A DNA stretch of 45,294 bases, taken from assembly GCF_937863155.1 (NCBI RefSeq), contig NZ_CALMFB010000020.1:1-45294 (forward strand), read 5' to 3'. Source of the DNA: an uncultured Brevundimonas sp. GTDB lineage: Bacteria > Pseudomonadota > Alphaproteobacteria > Caulobacterales > Caulobacteraceae. The notes beneath the pieces are model-generated. The model was not told where the DNA came from. It saw nothing but the letters and a program-made list of their open reading frames with translations, and ran no database searches. Positions 33,097 to 43,877 of the stretch are shown one piece after another; position 1 is the stretch's first letter, and each line of letters starts with the position of its first letter. The position numbers and the translations under genes were made by a program.

Positions 33097-34929
33097 TCAG
33101 CCCTTCAGCGGCAGAGCCTGACGGATCGACAATTCCTTCAGCTGACGCTCCTCGGCCTCGGCCGGGGCGTTCATCAGCAGATCCTGGCCCTGCTGGTTCA
33201 GCGGGAAGGCGATGACCTCGCGGATCGCGGTCTGGTTGGCCAGCAGCATGACGATGCGGTCGATGCCGGGCGCCAGGCCGCCGTGCGGCGGCGCGCCATA
33301 GCGGAAGGCGTTCAGCATGCCGCCGAACTGCTCCTCGACCACCGAGGCGTCGTATCCGGCGATATCGAAGGCCTTCAGCATGATCTCGGCCTTGTGGTTC
33401 CGAATGGCGCCCGAGCACAGCTCATAGCCGTTGCAGACGATGTCATACTGATAGGCGCGGATGGTCAGCGGGTCCTGGGTCTCCAGGGCCTCCAGCCCGC
33501 CTTGCGGCATCGAGAAGGGGTTGTGGCTGAAATCGACCTTCTTCTCTTCCTCTGACCACTCGAACATCGGGAAGTCGACGATCCAGCAGAAGCGGAACTG
33601 GTCTTCATCCACCAGCTTCAGCTCGGTGGCCACGCGGGTGCGGGCCAGGCCGGCGAATTTGGCGAACGCCGACGGCAGGCCGGCGACGAAGAAGGCCGCA
33701 TCGCCCTGGCCCAGGCCCAGCGACGTCATCAGGGCCTCGGTCGGCTCCTGACCCAGGTTCTTGGCGATGGGGCCGCCCCAGGCGCCCTGGTCGTCGGACC
33801 AGAAGATATAGCCCAGGCCCGGCTGGCCCTCGCCCTGGGCCCAGCTGTTCATGCGGTCGCAGAAGGCGCGCGACCCGCCGGTCGGGGCCGGGATCGCCCA
33901 GACGGCGTTCTTGTCGTCGGCGCCCAGAATCTTGGCGAACAGGCCGAAACCGCCGTCGCGGAAATGGTCCGACACCACCTGCATCTTGATCGGGTTGCGC
34001 AGGTCCGGCTTGTCGGTGCCATACCAGGCCATCGACTGGGCGTAGGTCAGGCGCTCGAAGCCCTTGTGCTCGAAGCGGTCGCCAAAGTCGTTGATGAAGG
34101 TGTGCGTCCCGTCGATGGGCGAGACCGGCTTGCCGTCCGCGAACTCCTCGAACACGCCATGCATGACCGGTTCGATGGCGGCGAAGACGTCTTCCTGCGT
34201 GACGAAGCTCATCTCCACGTCCAGCTGATAGAACTCCAGCGAACGGTCGGCGCGCAGGTCTTCGTCGCGGAAGCACGGCGCGATCTGGAAATAGCGGTCG
34301 AAGCCCGAGACCATCAGCAGCTGCTTGAACTGCTGCGGCGCCTGGGGCAGCGCATAGAATTTGCCCGGATGCATGCGTGACGGCACCAGGAAGTCGCGCG
34401 CGCCCTCGGGGCTGGAGGCCGTCAGGATTGGCGTCTGATATTCCAGGAAGCCCTGGGCCACCATCCGCTTGCGGATCGAATCGATCACGCGCGAGCGCAG
34501 CACGATGTTCCGGTGCAGCGTCTCGCGACGCAGGTCCAGATAGCGGTGCTTCAGGCGGATGTCCTCGGGGTATTCCGGCTCTCCGAACACCGGCAGCGGC
34601 AGTTCGGCGGCCTCGGACAGCACCTCGACCGACTGGACCCGCACCTCGACTTCGCCGGTCGGCAGGTTGGCGTTGACGGTCGACCCTTCGCGCAGGACCA
34701 CCTCGCCGTCGATCTTGATCACGCTTTCGGCGCGCAGGCGCTCGACCACGTCAAAGCCTGGCGTCTCGGGGTGAAAGACCAACTGCGTCAGGCCGTAGTG
34801 GTCGCGCAGGTCGATGAACAGCAGGCCGCCGTGGTCGCGTTTGCGGTGCACCCAGCCCGAAAGCCGGACATTGGCCCCAGCATCGGTCGAACGAAGGGCG
34901 CCGCAGGTGTGGGTGCGATAGGCGTGCAT
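33097..34929 (-). CDS. aspS: Aspartyl-tRNA synthetase
   Basis: A 610-residue class IIb synthetase. An OB-fold anticodon domain covers residues 1-105 ([22 protein letters not shown]). The catalytic core follows, with motif 2 [10 protein letters not shown], the bacterial-type GAD insertion and motif 3 [13 protein letters not shown]. It charges tRNA-Asp; whether it also charges tRNA-Asn cannot be told without knowing if gatCAB is present. The start [12 protein letters not shown] at 34929 matches the family; the frame is open further upstream but without similarity. Confidence 0.97.
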   Translation of the reverse strand: MHAYRTHTCGALRSTDAGANVRLSGWVHRKRDHGGLLFIDLRDHYGLTQLVFHPETPGFDVVERLRAESVIKIDGEVVLREGSTVNANLPTGEVEVRVQSVEVLSEAAELPLPVFGEPEYPEDIRLKHRYLDLRRETLHRNIVLRSRVIDSIRKRMVAQGFLEYQTPILTASSPEGARDFLVPSRMHPGKFYALPQAPQQFKQLLMVSGFDRYFQIAPCFRDEDLRADRSLEFYQLDVEMSFVTQEDVFAAIEPVMHGVFEEFADGKPVSPIDGTHTFINDFGDRFEHKGFERLTYAQSMAWYGTDKPDLRNPIKMQVVSDHFRDGGFGLFAKILGADDKNAVWAIPAPTGGSRAFCDRMNSWAQGEGQPGLGYIFWSDDQGAWGGPIAKNLGQEPTEALMTSLGLGQGDAAFFVAGLPSAFAKFAGLARTRVATELKLVDEDQFRFCWIVDFPMFEWSEEEKKVDFSHNPFSMPQGGLEALETQDPLTIRAYQYDIVCNGYELCSGAIRNHKAEIMLKAFDIAGYDASVVEEQFGGMLNAFRYGAPPHGGLAPGIDRIVMLLANQTAIREVIAFPLNQQGQDLLMNAPAEAEERQLKELSIRQALPLKG

Positions 34930-35140
34930 GGTCGGAAATCGTCTGCAAACGGCCGTGCGGAACGGCGGGAATTGGGAGGGGCGGAAGGGCGCATCATCGC
35001 CCCGGAAAGTCAAGGCTGGCGGGCCTCGTCCTGGTCCTGACGCGCGGTTCGGTCAGGTTTTGAACACCTACGTGGGCTTGTCCACCGGATTGGATGGATG
35101 TTTCGTTTTCGGACAGTCTGCTGCTGCTATGGCCCCTTGC

Positions 35141-35803
35141 ATGACCGTGCGTCGTCCCCCGCCACCCCAGATGCGCCTGCCTTTGCAGGCCGAAGACGGC
35201 GTGCGCGCCCAGGATCTGGTGATCGGCGACAGCAACCGCGCCGCCGCCGAACGGCTGGACGGCTGGCCCGACGGCCTGGTTCCGGTTCTGGCCCTGTATG
35301 GCCCCCCCGGCTGTGGCAAGAGCCGCCTGGCCGCCCGCTGGGCCGAGCGCACCGGGGCGGTTCCCCTGCACGGCGCCGAGGCGGCCCTGATCGATCCGCT
35401 GGAGCTGGAGGGCCGCCCCGTCCTGCTGGACGACGCCCAGGACGCCGACGACGAGACCCTGTTTCACCTGTTCAACCTGGCGCGGGCGCCGGGCGGAGCC
35501 TTGCTGCTGGTTGCGCAGACGCCGCCGGCGAACTGGCGTGCCGCCCTGCCCGATCTGCGATCCCGGCTGGACGCCACGCCGGCCCTGGCCATCGAGACGC
35601 CGGACGATGCGGTTCTGGAGGCCATGCTGCGCGGCCGGTTCGCCCAGCGCGCCATCACCCCGTCCGACGATCTGATCGCCTATCTGCTGCGGCGGATCGA
35701 CCGTTCGGCCCAGGCGGCGGCGGATATCGTGGACCGGCTGCATGCCGACCCGCGGCCGGCGACGCGCGCGACGGCGCGTCTGCTGCTGAACGATCCCGGC
35801 TGA
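35141..35803 (+). CDS. hdaA: DnaA-regulatory-inactivation protein HdaA
   Basis: A 220-residue AAA+ protein related to DnaA domain III. A beta-clamp-binding motif lies at the N-terminus (QMRLPLQ, residues 10-16). Walker A is GPPGCGKS (54-61) and a degenerate Walker B reads VLLDDAQ. In Caulobacter, HdaA with the sliding clamp promotes DnaA-ATP hydrolysis and prevents over-initiation; the same role is inferred. The start could be ATG 35141 or 35129; no good ribosome binding site precedes either. It heads an hdaA-ppk1-ppx run; the 211-base gap to aspS has no recognised site. Confidence 0.85.
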   Translation: MTVRRPPPPQMRLPLQAEDGVRAQDLVIGDSNRAAAERLDGWPDGLVPVLALYGPPGCGKSRLAARWAERTGAVPLHGAEAALIDPLELEGRPVLLDDAQDADDETLFHLFNLARAPGGALLLVAQTPPANWRAALPDLRSRLDATPALAIETPDDAVLEAMLRGRFAQRAITPSDDLIAYLLRRIDRSAQAAADIVDRLHADPRPATRATARLLLNDPG

Positions 35804-35862
35804 CGCGCGCGGTTCGCCGCATCCGTCTTGCCCGTGTCGCATCAAGGCGGCAGAACCGACGC

Positions 35863-38076
35863 ATGAGCGACACCCCCATCAAGGACGCCTCCACCGGCGA
35901 GGAAATGCCGTCGTCGCGGGCGACCCAGGCGACGCCCGATCCGGCGCTGATGGAATCGCCCTCGCGCTTCTTCAATCGCGAGCTGTCGTGGCTGGCCTTC
36001 AATGCGCGGGTGCTGGAGGAAGCGGGCAATCCGAACCATCCGCTGCTGGAGCGGCTGCGGTTCCTGTCGATCTCGGCCAACAATCTGGACGAATTCTACA
36101 TGACCCGCGTCGCCGGCCTGAAGGGTCAGGTGCGCGAACGGGTGCGGGTCGTCTCGCCCGACGGCCTAACCCCGGCCGAGGCGCTGGAGAAGGTCAACGC
36201 CGCCGCCGGCGCCCTGATGGCCGAACAGCAGGGCCGCTGGGGCAGGCTGCGCCGCGAACTGGCGACGACGGCGGGCATGGAGGTGGTCGACATCGCCAAG
36301 GTCACACGCACCGAGCGCGAGCGGCTGGAGCCGGAATTCCTGACGCAGCTGTTCGCGGTTCTGACGCCGCTGGCGGTCGATCCGGCCCACCCCTTCCCCT
36401 TCCTGCCGAACCTCAGCTTCTCGCTGGCGTTGCGACTGCGGCGGATCAAGGACGGGCGGGTGCAATACGCCCTGGTGCCCGTGCCGACCCAGGTGCGGCG
36501 CTTCTGGCGGCTGACGGGGGATGGCCGGTCGCGGCCGGGGCGCAAGCGTTATGTCACGCTGGAAACCCTGCTGCTGCTGTTCATCGACCATCTGTTTCCC
36601 GGCTTCGAGGTCATGGACAAGGGCGTGTTCCGCCTGATCCGCGACAGCGATATCGAGGTCGAGGAAGAAGCCGAGGATCTGGTTCTGGAGTTCGAAGAGG
36701 CGCTGAAGCAGCGGCGCCTGGGTTCGGTCGTGCGCATCAAGATCGAGGCGTCCATGCCCGACGATCTGCGCGCCTTCATCATCGACCAGTTGGAGGCGGC
36801 GCCCCAGGATGTGGTGCTGGTCAACGGCATGCTGGGTCTGGCCCAGCTGGACGAGCTGATCCGCGACGGCCATCCCGACCTGAAATTCCCGGCCTTCGAG
36901 CCACGCTTCCCCGAGCGGGTGCGCGACCAGTCGGGCGACGTCTTCGCCGCCATCCGCGAAAAGGACATGCTGATCCACCATCCGTTCGAGAGTTTCGACG
37001 TGGTGGTCCAGTTCCTGCGCCAGGCCGCGCGCGACCCCAACGTCATCGCCATCAAGCAGACGCTGTATCGCACGTCGAAAGACAGCCCCATCGTCGCCGC
37101 CCTGATCGAGGCGGCCGAGAACGGCAAGAACGTCACCGCCCTGGTCGAGATCAAGGCCCGGTTCGACGAAGAGGCCAATCTGCGCTGGGCGCGGGCGATG
37201 GAGCGGGCGGGCGTCCACGTCGTGTTCGGCTTCGTGGCCTACAAGACCCACGCCAAGGTCTCGGTGGTGGTGCGGCGCGAGGGCGAGGGCCTGCGCACCT
37301 ATTGTCACTTCGGCACCGGCAACTATCACCCGGTGACGGCGCGCATCTACACGGACCTCAGCCTGTTCTCGACCGATACGGCCCTGTCGCGCGATGCGAC
37401 GCGGGTGTTCAACTACATCACCGGCTATGCGCCGCCCGACGATCTGGAAGCCCTGGTCGTCTCGCCGCTGAACATGAAGCGGACGCTGCTGGACCTGATC
37501 GGCAAGGAGATGAGCGCGGCGACCCAGGGCAAGCCCGCCGCCATCTGGGCCAAGATGAACAGTCTGGTCGACCCGGAGATCATCGACGCCCTTTATCGCG
37601 CCAGCCAGTGGGGCGTGCGGATCGATCTGGTGATCCGCGGCGTCTGCTGCCTGCGACCGGGGGTGACGGGCCTGTCCGAGAACATCCGCGTCAAGTCGAT
37701 CGTCGGCCGCTTCCTGGAGCACAGCCGCATCGTCTGTTTCGCCAACGGCCACGACCTGCCGCACGACAAGGCCAAGGTCTATATTTCCTCGGCCGACTGG
37801 ATGCCCCGCAACCTGGATCGCCGCGTCGAACTGATGACCCCGGTGCTGAACGCCACGGTACACGATCAGGTGCTGGATCAGATCATGGTCGCCAACCTGA
37901 AGGATGACGCCCAGTCCTGGGCCCTGTCGCCGGACGGAAGCTATCGCCGCATCGCGCCGGTGGACCCGGAACGGCCCTTCTCGGCCCACCGCTATTTCAT
38001 GACCAACCCCAGCCTGTCGGGGCGCGGGCGCAAGGTGAAGACCCGGCCCGCCCGCCTGCGGTACGAGCGGCCGTGA
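35863..38076 (+). CDS. ppk1: Polyphosphate kinase 1
   Basis: A 737-residue protein. It reversibly polymerises the gamma-phosphate of ATP into polyphosphate. It has the PPK1 N domain ([19 protein letters not shown]), the head domain, and two phospholipase-D-like domains. The autophosphorylated histidine is H463 in [10 protein letters not shown], followed by [19 protein letters not shown]. The second half has [10 protein letters not shown] and RFLEHSRI. It precedes ppx with a four-base overlap, so synthesis and breakdown enzymes are made together. Confidence 0.97.
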   Translation: MSDTPIKDASTGEEMPSSRATQATPDPALMESPSRFFNRELSWLAFNARVLEEAGNPNHPLLERLRFLSISANNLDEFYMTRVAGLKGQVRERVRVVSPDGLTPAEALEKVNAAAGALMAEQQGRWGRLRRELATTAGMEVVDIAKVTRTERERLEPEFLTQLFAVLTPLAVDPAHPFPFLPNLSFSLALRLRRIKDGRVQYALVPVPTQVRRFWRLTGDGRSRPGRKRYVTLETLLLLFIDHLFPGFEVMDKGVFRLIRDSDIEVEEEAEDLVLEFEEALKQRRLGSVVRIKIEASMPDDLRAFIIDQLEAAPQDVVLVNGMLGLAQLDELIRDGHPDLKFPAFEPRFPERVRDQSGDVFAAIREKDMLIHHPFESFDVVVQFLRQAARDPNVIAIKQTLYRTSKDSPIVAALIEAAENGKNVTALVEIKARFDEEANLRWARAMERAGVHVVFGFVAYKTHAKVSVVVRREGEGLRTYCHFGTGNYHPVTARIYTDLSLFSTDTALSRDATRVFNYITGYAPPDDLEALVVSPLNMKRTLLDLIGKEMSAATQGKPAAIWAKMNSLVDPEIIDALYRASQWGVRIDLVIRGVCCLRPGVTGLSENIRVKSIVGRFLEHSRIVCFANGHDLPHDKAKVYISSADWMPRNLDRRVELMTPVLNATVHDQVLDQIMVANLKDDAQSWALSPDGSYRRIAPVDPERPFSAHRYFMTNPSLSGRGRKVKTRPARLRYERP

Positions 38077-39560
38077 CGCCCCTTTCCCAGCCCCCGCGTG
38101 AGGTCGCGGTCATCGACATCGGCTCCAACTCGGTGCGGATGGTGCTGTATCGGCTGGAAGGCCGGGCGGTGTGGACCGTGCTGAACGAAAAGGTGCTGGC
38201 CGGGCTGGGCCGCGACCTGGCCTCGACCGGGCGGCTGTCGCCCGAGGGTTGCGCCATGAGCCTGACGGCGCTGCGCCGCTTCGCCGCCCTGCTGGAGGGC
38301 GTGCAGCCCCAGGCCCTGTTCGTCGCCGCCACCGCCGCCGTGCGCGAGGCCAGCGACGGCGAGGATTTCCGCAACCGCATCACCGCCGAGACCGGGCTTC
38401 AGGTCCGCGTCCTGTCCGGCGAGGACGAGGCCCGCTATGCCGCCCTGGGCGTGCTGGCCGGCGCGCCGTCGGCCGGCGGAGTGGTGGCCGACATGGGCGG
38501 CGCCAGTCTGGAGCTTGTGCGTATCGCAGACGGCGCGGTCGGGCGCGGGGTCACCCTGCCCCTGGGTCCGTTTTCCCTGACCGGCAAGAAAGGCTTTGAT
38601 CCCCAGCGGGTTCAGGCGGCGGCCGACAAGGCCCTGAAGGACGTCGCGGCCGACTATCGCGCCCAGACCCTTTACGCCGTGGGCGGCGCCTGGCGCAGCC
38701 TGGCTCAGGTGCGGATGGCCTTCAGCGGTCACCCCCTGCGCATCGTGCATCAGTTCGCCATGAGCGCCGAGGAGGCGCGCGACCTGGCCCGCCTGATCGG
38801 CCGCGCCTCGCCCGGATCGCTGGACAAGGTTCCGGGCCTGTCGAAGAAGCGGGCCGAGACCCTGCCCCACGCCGCCGTCATTCTGGACCGGCTGATCGAT
38901 CATCTGGACCTGTCGCGGATCGAATTCTCGGCCTGGGGCGTGCGCGAGGGCCTGCTGTTCGAATCGCTGGACCCCGAGACCCTGGCCATCGACCCGCTGT
39001 TGGCCGGCAGCGCGGCCCTGGGCGCCCGCCAGGGGGTGTCGCCCACCCTGCCCGCCGCCCTGGACGCCTGGATCGCGCCCATATTGACCGCCCTGCCGAC
39101 GGCCTTCGGGCCGGAGCGCGACGCGGTGCTGGCCCGCGCCGCCTGCAACGTCGCCGACCTGGGCGCCCGGCTGCATCCCGATCACCGGGTCGAGCTGGTG
39201 TTCGATCAGGTGCTGCGGGCGCCGGTTCCGGGCCAGACCCATGCCGAGCGCGCCTTTCTGGCCAGCGCCCTGAACGCCCGCTATGGCGGCGCGCCCGCCA
39301 CGCCGGAACCGGAGGCCATGACCCGCCTTCTGCCGCCCGTCGCCGCCACCCGCGCCCGCGCCCTGGGCCTGGCCATGCGTCTGGGCTGCGACCTGTCCGG
39401 GCGGTCGCCGCACCTGCTGGCCAACGCCGGGGTTCAGATCACCGGCGGCGCCCTGCGGCTGACGGCGGCGCCGGGGTATGCCGATCTGCTGCTGGGCGAA
39501 CAGACGCGGCGGCGCGCCCGGGCCCTGGCCGACACCATGGGGCTGGCGCTGGAGATCTGA
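38073..39560 (+). CDS. ppx: Exopolyphosphatase (Ppx/GppA family)
   Basis: A 495-residue protein of the ASKHA fold. It removes terminal phosphates from polyphosphate, and some members hydrolyse pppGpp. Motifs are [18 protein letters not shown] (phosphate 1), [28 protein letters not shown] and [14 protein letters not shown] (phosphate 2). The GTG 38073 start overlaps the ppk1 TGA. The C-terminal helical half is typical of the long alphaproteobacterial forms. Which substrate dominates is not decided by sequence. Confidence 0.93.
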   Translation: MTPLSQPPREVAVIDIGSNSVRMVLYRLEGRAVWTVLNEKVLAGLGRDLASTGRLSPEGCAMSLTALRRFAALLEGVQPQALFVAATAAVREASDGEDFRNRITAETGLQVRVLSGEDEARYAALGVLAGAPSAGGVVADMGGASLELVRIADGAVGRGVTLPLGPFSLTGKKGFDPQRVQAAADKALKDVAADYRAQTLYAVGGAWRSLAQVRMAFSGHPLRIVHQFAMSAEEARDLARLIGRASPGSLDKVPGLSKKRAETLPHAAVILDRLIDHLDLSRIEFSAWGVREGLLFESLDPETLAIDPLLAGSAALGARQGVSPTLPAALDAWIAPILTALPTAFGPERDAVLARAACNVADLGARLHPDHRVELVFDQVLRAPVPGQTHAERAFLASALNARYGGAPATPEPEAMTRLLPPVAATRARALGLAMRLGCDLSGRSPHLLANAGVQITGGALRLTAAPGYADLLLGEQTRRRARALADTMGLALEI

Positions 39561-39609
39561 GGCCGTGGCGCTGACGCCCTGACCCCGTTCAAGCCTCGGG
39601 GGGCGAAAC

Positions 39610-40995
39610 CTAACCGGCCGAGACGTTCGCCGGGGTCTGTTTTTCCTTCAGCGTCACCAGTTCCTCGGCCATGGTCGGGTGGACGGCGCACGCAGCGTCC
39701 CATTGCGCCTTGGTCAGGCCGGCCTTCACCGCGATAGCCGCCAGCTGGATCATCTCGGGTGCCTCTGGCCCCACGATGTGCACACCGACGACCTTCTGGC
39801 TGGTGGCATCGACCACCAGCTTCATCAGCACCCGCTCGTCCGAGCCGGTGAAGGCGTATTTCATCGGCCGGAACCGGGTGACATAGACATCCACCTCGCC
39901 CGGACAGGAATGGCGCGCCTCGCTCTCGGTCAGGCCCACGGTGCCGACCGGCGGCTGGCTGAACACGGCCGTGGCCACGGCCTCGTAGTCGAAGGCCATG
40001 GGGTTGTCGCGATAGACGGTCTCGTGGAAGGCCACGGCCTCGCGGATGGCGACGGGCGTCAGGTTCATCCGGTCGGTCACATCGCCGATAGCCCAGATGT
40101 TGTCGGCCGTGGTTTTCGAGAATTCATCGACCTTGATCGCCCCGGCCTCGGTCAGTTCGACCCCCGCCGTCTCCAGCCCCAGATCCTTGACGTAGGGAAC
40201 TCGGCCGGTGGCGAACATGATGATGTCGGTCTCGATCTCCATGCCGTTTTCCAGCCGGTTGACCAGGCCCGTCTCGGTCTTCTCGATCGCCGTGTGCTGG
40301 CACCCCAGGATGACCTTGATCCCGCGCTTCTCGATCTCGCCCGCCAGATGCGCGCGCACGTCGTCGTCGAAGCCGCGCAGGATGTTCGGCCCGCGATAGA
40401 TCAGCGTCGTCTCGACCCCCAGGCCCGCGAAGATGCCCGCGAACTCCACCGCGATATAGCCGCCGCCCGCGATCAGGATGCGCTTGGGCAGTTCCGGCAG
40501 ATGGAAGGCCTCTTCGGAGGTGATGGCGTGTTCGATGCCCGGCATGTCGGCCGGAACCCAGGGCCGGCCGCCGGTGGCGATCAGGATCTTCTCGGCCGTG
40601 ATGGTGCGGCCCTTGCCGATGATCTCGACCGTATGGGCGTCCTTCAGCACCGCCCGGCCATGCACCAGATCGACCCCCGCCTTGCCCAGGTTGGCGGCGT
40701 AGATGCCCGACAGCCGCCCGATCTCGACATCCTTGGCGTGGATGAAAGTCGGCCAGTCGAAGGTGGCGTCGGGGATGGTCCAGCCATAGCCCTCGGCGAT
40801 CTCCAGCGCGTGGCTGACCTCGGAGGCCATGACCATGAATTTCTTGGGCACGCAGCCGCGCACCACGCAGGTGCCGCCGACCTTGAACTCTTCGGCGATG
40901 GCCACCCGCTTGCCGCCCAGCGCCGTAAGACGCGCCGCCCGCACCCCGCCCGAACCCGCGCCGATGACGAAGAGGTCGTAGTCGTAGTCAGCCAT
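39610..40995 (-). CDS. gor: Glutathione-disulphide reductase
   Basis: A 461-residue FAD flavoprotein. It reduces oxidised glutathione with NADPH. The FAD fold has GAGSGGVRAAR; the redox cysteines are C43 and C48 (GGTCVVRGCVPKK). The NADPH-binding fold has GGGYIAVEFAG followed by a typical YRG segment, and the catalytic base is in AVHPTMAEEL. It is the last gene of a glmU-rpiA-gor run, 24 bases after rpiA. Confidence 0.95.
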   Translation of the reverse strand: MADYDYDLFVIGAGSGGVRAARLTALGGKRVAIAEEFKVGGTCVVRGCVPKKFMVMASEVSHALEIAEGYGWTIPDATFDWPTFIHAKDVEIGRLSGIYAANLGKAGVDLVHGRAVLKDAHTVEIIGKGRTITAEKILIATGGRPWVPADMPGIEHAITSEEAFHLPELPKRILIAGGGYIAVEFAGIFAGLGVETTLIYRGPNILRGFDDDVRAHLAGEIEKRGIKVILGCQHTAIEKTETGLVNRLENGMEIETDIIMFATGRVPYVKDLGLETAGVELTEAGAIKVDEFSKTTADNIWAIGDVTDRMNLTPVAIREAVAFHETVYRDNPMAFDYEAVATAVFSQPPVGTVGLTESEARHSCPGEVDVYVTRFRPMKYAFTGSDERVLMKLVVDATSQKVVGVHIVGPEAPEMIQLAAIAVKAGLTKAQWDAACAVHPTMAEELVTLKEKQTPANVSAG

Positions 40996-41019
40996 AGGAA
41001 CGCTCGATCATGGGAGGGG

Positions 41020-41706
41020 TCACGGAAATAGGATCTGAACCCCGTCATCGCCACCGATGATCGCCTCATCGGCCAGGTCCAGGAACAGGCCGTGCTCGAC
41101 CACGCCGGTGACCAGCTTCAGATCATCAGCCAGACGCGCGGGGTCGTGGATGGCGCCGCATCGGGCGTCATAGATCAGATTGCCGCCATCGGTCCGCACC
41201 AGTCCGCGCTCGGCCTGACGCACCCGCGCGGGCATGGCGATGTCATGGTCGGCCAGGACATCGGCGATGCGGTTGGCGGTGGTCTTGTGCCCGAAGGCGA
41301 CGACTTCGATCGGCAGGGGAAAGGCGCCCAACACCGGCACGACCTTGGCCGCGTCGGCGATGACGATGCATTTCGCCGAGGCTTCCCACACCAGCTTCTC
41401 GCGCAGCAGGGCCGCCCCCCCGCCCTTGATCAGGGCCAGGCCCGGCCCGACCTCGTCGGCGCCGTCGACCGTCAGGTCCAGGCGCGGCGTGTCTTCCAGG
41501 GTGGTCAGCGGCAGGCCCAGTTCGCGGGCCAGTTCGGCCGTCGCCTCGGACGTCGGCACACAGCGCAGGTCCGGCAGGCCCCGCGCCGCCAGCGCCTTGA
41601 CGAACCAGGCCGCGGTCGAGCCGGTGCCCAGGCCAACCACCATGCCCGCCTCGACCCGCTGGGCCGCCGCCTCGCCGGCGCGGCGCTTCTGATCGTCCGC
41701 GCTCAT
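41020..41706 (-). CDS. rpiA: Ribose-5-phosphate isomerase A
   Basis: A 228-residue protein. It interconverts ribose-5-phosphate and ribulose-5-phosphate in the pentose phosphate pathway, which also makes the NADPH used by the downstream gor. Motifs are [41 protein letters not shown] split around the catalytic aspartate, and the [16 protein letters not shown] end. Its ATG overlaps the glmU TGA by four bases. Confidence 0.95.
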   Translation of the reverse strand: MSADDQKRRAGEAAAQRVEAGMVVGLGTGSTAAWFVKALAARGLPDLRCVPTSEATAELARELGLPLTTLEDTPRLDLTVDGADEVGPGLALIKGGGAALLREKLVWEASAKCIVIADAAKVVPVLGAFPLPIEVVAFGHKTTANRIADVLADHDIAMPARVRQAERGLVRTDGGNLIYDARCGAIHDPARLADDLKLVTGVVEHGLFLDLADEAIIGGDDGVQILFP

Positions 41707-43043
41707 TTTCCGGCCGCCTTCTTCGCCTTCATCATCGCCAGGAAGCGCGCGGCCCAGCCGGGCTTCACCTCCTGGCGCGCGCGGGCCAGGGCCAGGGCGC
41801 CGTCGGGCACATCCTGGGTCACCACCGAGCCGGAGCCGACCATGGCTCCCGCACCGATGCTCACCGGCGCCACCAACGAACTGTTCGAGCCGACGAAGGC
41901 ACCTTCGCCCACCGTGGTGCGGTGTTTGAATACCCCGTCATAGTTGCAGAAGATCGTCCCGGCGCCGATGTTGGCGCCCGCGCCCACGGCGGCGTCGCCC
42001 AGATAGGCCAGGTGATTGGCCTTGGCGCCGTCGTCCATGCGGACGTTCTTCACCTCGACGAAATTGCCGATCTTGACCCGGGCGCCCAGGTCCGCGCCGG
42101 GGCGCAGGCGGGCATAGGGGCCGACCTCGGCGCCCGGTCCGACCGCGGCGCCCTCCAGATGGCTGAAGGCGCGGATGCGGGCGCCGGCGGCCACCGTCAC
42201 GCCGGGGGCGAACACCACATAGGGCTCGACCGTCGCCCCGCCCTCGATACGGGTGTCCCAGGCGAAATGGACGGTGTCGGGCGCCGGCATCATGACCCCG
42301 GCGGCCAGGGCCGTCTCGCGCTGGACCTTCTGGAACAGGGCCTCGGCCTGGGCCAGCTCGGCCTGGGCGTTGACGCCCATGACCGCATCCTCGGCCGCAG
42401 GCGTCACCCGCGTGGAAGCGCCCGCCGCTCGGGCCAGGGCGACCACGTCCGTCAGATAGTATTCGCCCTTGGCGTTGTCGTTTCGTACCTGGGCCAGCAG
42501 GTCGAACAGCAGGCCCGCCGGCGCGGCCATGACGCCCGAGTTGCACAGGGTGATGGACAGCTGATCCGCCGTCGCCTCCTTGTGCTCGACGATGGCTTCC
42601 AGTCCCCCGTCGGCGTCGGTCAGCAGGCGGCCATAGCCGGTCGGATCGCGCGCTTCGAAGCCGACCACGGTCACGCCGTCGCCGCCGAACGCCGCCTCGA
42701 TGTCGCCCGCCTTCAGCAGGGGCACGTCGCCATAGGTCACGACCACCCGGCCGTCGAAGCCCGCCAGGGCGTCTTTGGCCGCCAATACGGCGTGGCCGGT
42801 GCCCAGGGGTGGGTCCTGAACCGCCACCGCATCGGCGCCCAGCCGCGCCTCGACATGGGCGCGCACCTGGGGCGAATGGTCGCCCACCACCACCACGATC
42901 CGCTCGCAGCCCAGCCCTTCAGCCGCGTCGATGGCGTGATCCAGCATGGCGCGGCCGCCCACGGGGTGAAGCACCTTGGGCAGGGGCGACTTCATGCGCG
43001 TGCCCTGTCCGGCGGCGAGGATGATGGCGGCGCGTGCGGTCAT
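41703..43043 (-). CDS. glmU: Bifunctional UDP-GlcNAc pyrophosphorylase/GlcN-1-P acetyltransferase
   Basis: A 446-residue two-domain enzyme making UDP-N-acetylglucosamine for peptidoglycan and lipopolysaccharide. The N-terminal uridyltransferase has [20 protein letters not shown], then VTYGDVPLL. The C-terminal half is a left-handed beta helix of hexapeptide repeats with [31 protein letters not shown] and [13 protein letters not shown] 43043 is chosen because it begins at the conserved [11 protein letters not shown]; the longer frame to 43202 would overlap the divergent gph gene. Confidence 0.96.
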   Translation of the reverse strand: MTARAAIILAAGQGTRMKSPLPKVLHPVGGRAMLDHAIDAAEGLGCERIVVVVGDHSPQVRAHVEARLGADAVAVQDPPLGTGHAVLAAKDALAGFDGRVVVTYGDVPLLKAGDIEAAFGGDGVTVVGFEARDPTGYGRLLTDADGGLEAIVEHKEATADQLSITLCNSGVMAAPAGLLFDLLAQVRNDNAKGEYYLTDVVALARAAGASTRVTPAAEDAVMGVNAQAELAQAEALFQKVQRETALAAGVMMPAPDTVHFAWDTRIEGGATVEPYVVFAPGVTVAAGARIRAFSHLEGAAVGPGAEVGPYARLRPGADLGARVKIGNFVEVKNVRMDDGAKANHLAYLGDAAVGAGANIGAGTIFCNYDGVFKHRTTVGEGAFVGSNSSLVAPVSIGAGAMVGSGSVVTQDVPDGALALARARQEVKPGWAARFLAMMKAKKAAGK

Positions 43044-43116
43044 GATGGGTCCGGCGGCTTGTGGTCCGGGTCGATCTAGCCCAAAGCCCGCCTCTTCGTC
43101 AGTCGGAGAATGGGCC

Positions 43117-43806
43117 ATGACCGTGAAAGACCTGACCGGCGTGACCGTTCTGTTCGACCTGGACGGCACACTGGTCGACACGGCGCCGGACCTGATCGGC
43201 ACGCTGAACCGCCTGCTGGTCCAGCGCGGCTATCGGCCGGTGGCGGTCGCCGAATCGAAACATCTGGTCGGACACGGGGCGCGGGCCTTGCTGGAGCATG
43301 GCTTCGCCGAGGCGGGCGCCGCCCAGCATGAGGCGACCGACCCGGCCCTGTTCGACGCCTTTCTAGCCGACTATGTCGCCCACATCGCCGACCACAGCCG
43401 CCCGTTCGAAGGGGCGGTGGCGGCGCTGGAGCGGCTGGCGGCGCGCGGGGCCATCCTGGCGGTCGCCACCAACAAGCGTACCGATCTGTCGCTGGCCTTG
43501 CTGGACGCCCTGGACCTGACCCGCCATTTCGCCGCCGTGGTCGGGCCTGACCGGGTGTCGGCGCGCAAGCCCTCCGGAGCCCATCTGCATGAGGCCGTCG
43601 TATCCGCCGGAGGCGACCCCGCCCGCGCGGTCATGGTCGGCGACAGCACCATCGACACCGGCGCGGCCCGCGACGCCGCCATGCCCTGCATCGTCGCGGG
43701 CTTCGGCTATAATGACGCGGCGCCCGCCGCGATGGGCGGCGATGCGACCCTGGACCATTACGATCAGATCGACGCCCTGATCGACCGGCTGTTGAGCGCC
43801 AACTGA
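43117..43806 (+). CDS. gph: Phosphoglycolate phosphatase (HAD family)
   Basis: A 229-residue haloacid-dehalogenase-fold phosphatase. It clears 2-phosphoglycolate formed from oxidative DNA damage or photorespiratory-type reactions. The nucleophile and acid are D14 and D16 ([14 protein letters not shown]); motif II is AVATNKRT, motif III lysine in ARKPSG, motif [24 protein letters not shown] lies before the ATG. Closely related HAD phosphatases can act on other sugar phosphates, so the substrate is a family-level call. Confidence 0.9.
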   Translation: MTVKDLTGVTVLFDLDGTLVDTAPDLIGTLNRLLVQRGYRPVAVAESKHLVGHGARALLEHGFAEAGAAQHEATDPALFDAFLADYVAHIADHSRPFEGAVAALERLAARGAILAVATNKRTDLSLALLDALDLTRHFAAVVGPDRVSARKPSGAHLHEAVVSAGGDPARAVMVGDSTIDTGAARDAAMPCIVAGFGYNDAAPAAMGGDATLDHYDQIDALIDRLLSAN

Positions 43807-43842
43807 CGCCTGCGCGGTTGCAGTTTGCTGCACCGCACCACA

Positions 43843-43877
43843 CATGGACGTCTCTGCGCCACTCATGGACGTCGCTG
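43843..43877 (+). repeat. Two 14-bp direct repeats 21 bp apart before the symporter gene
   Basis: CATGGACGTCTCTG at 43843-43856 and CATGGACGTCGCTG at 43864-43877 match at 13 of 14 positions with a 21-base period, two helical turns. The second copy ends immediately before the symporter ATG at 43878. A short inverted repeat TGCAG-TTTG-CTGCA lies just upstream (43819-43832). They may be operator half-sites, or a codon-level repeat if translation begins upstream. Confidence 0.4.

Noticed and set aside
36166-37989. A 607-codon open frame antisense to ppk1
   Set aside because: Shadow of ppk1; composition is typical of reversed GC-rich coding DNA and no motif is present.
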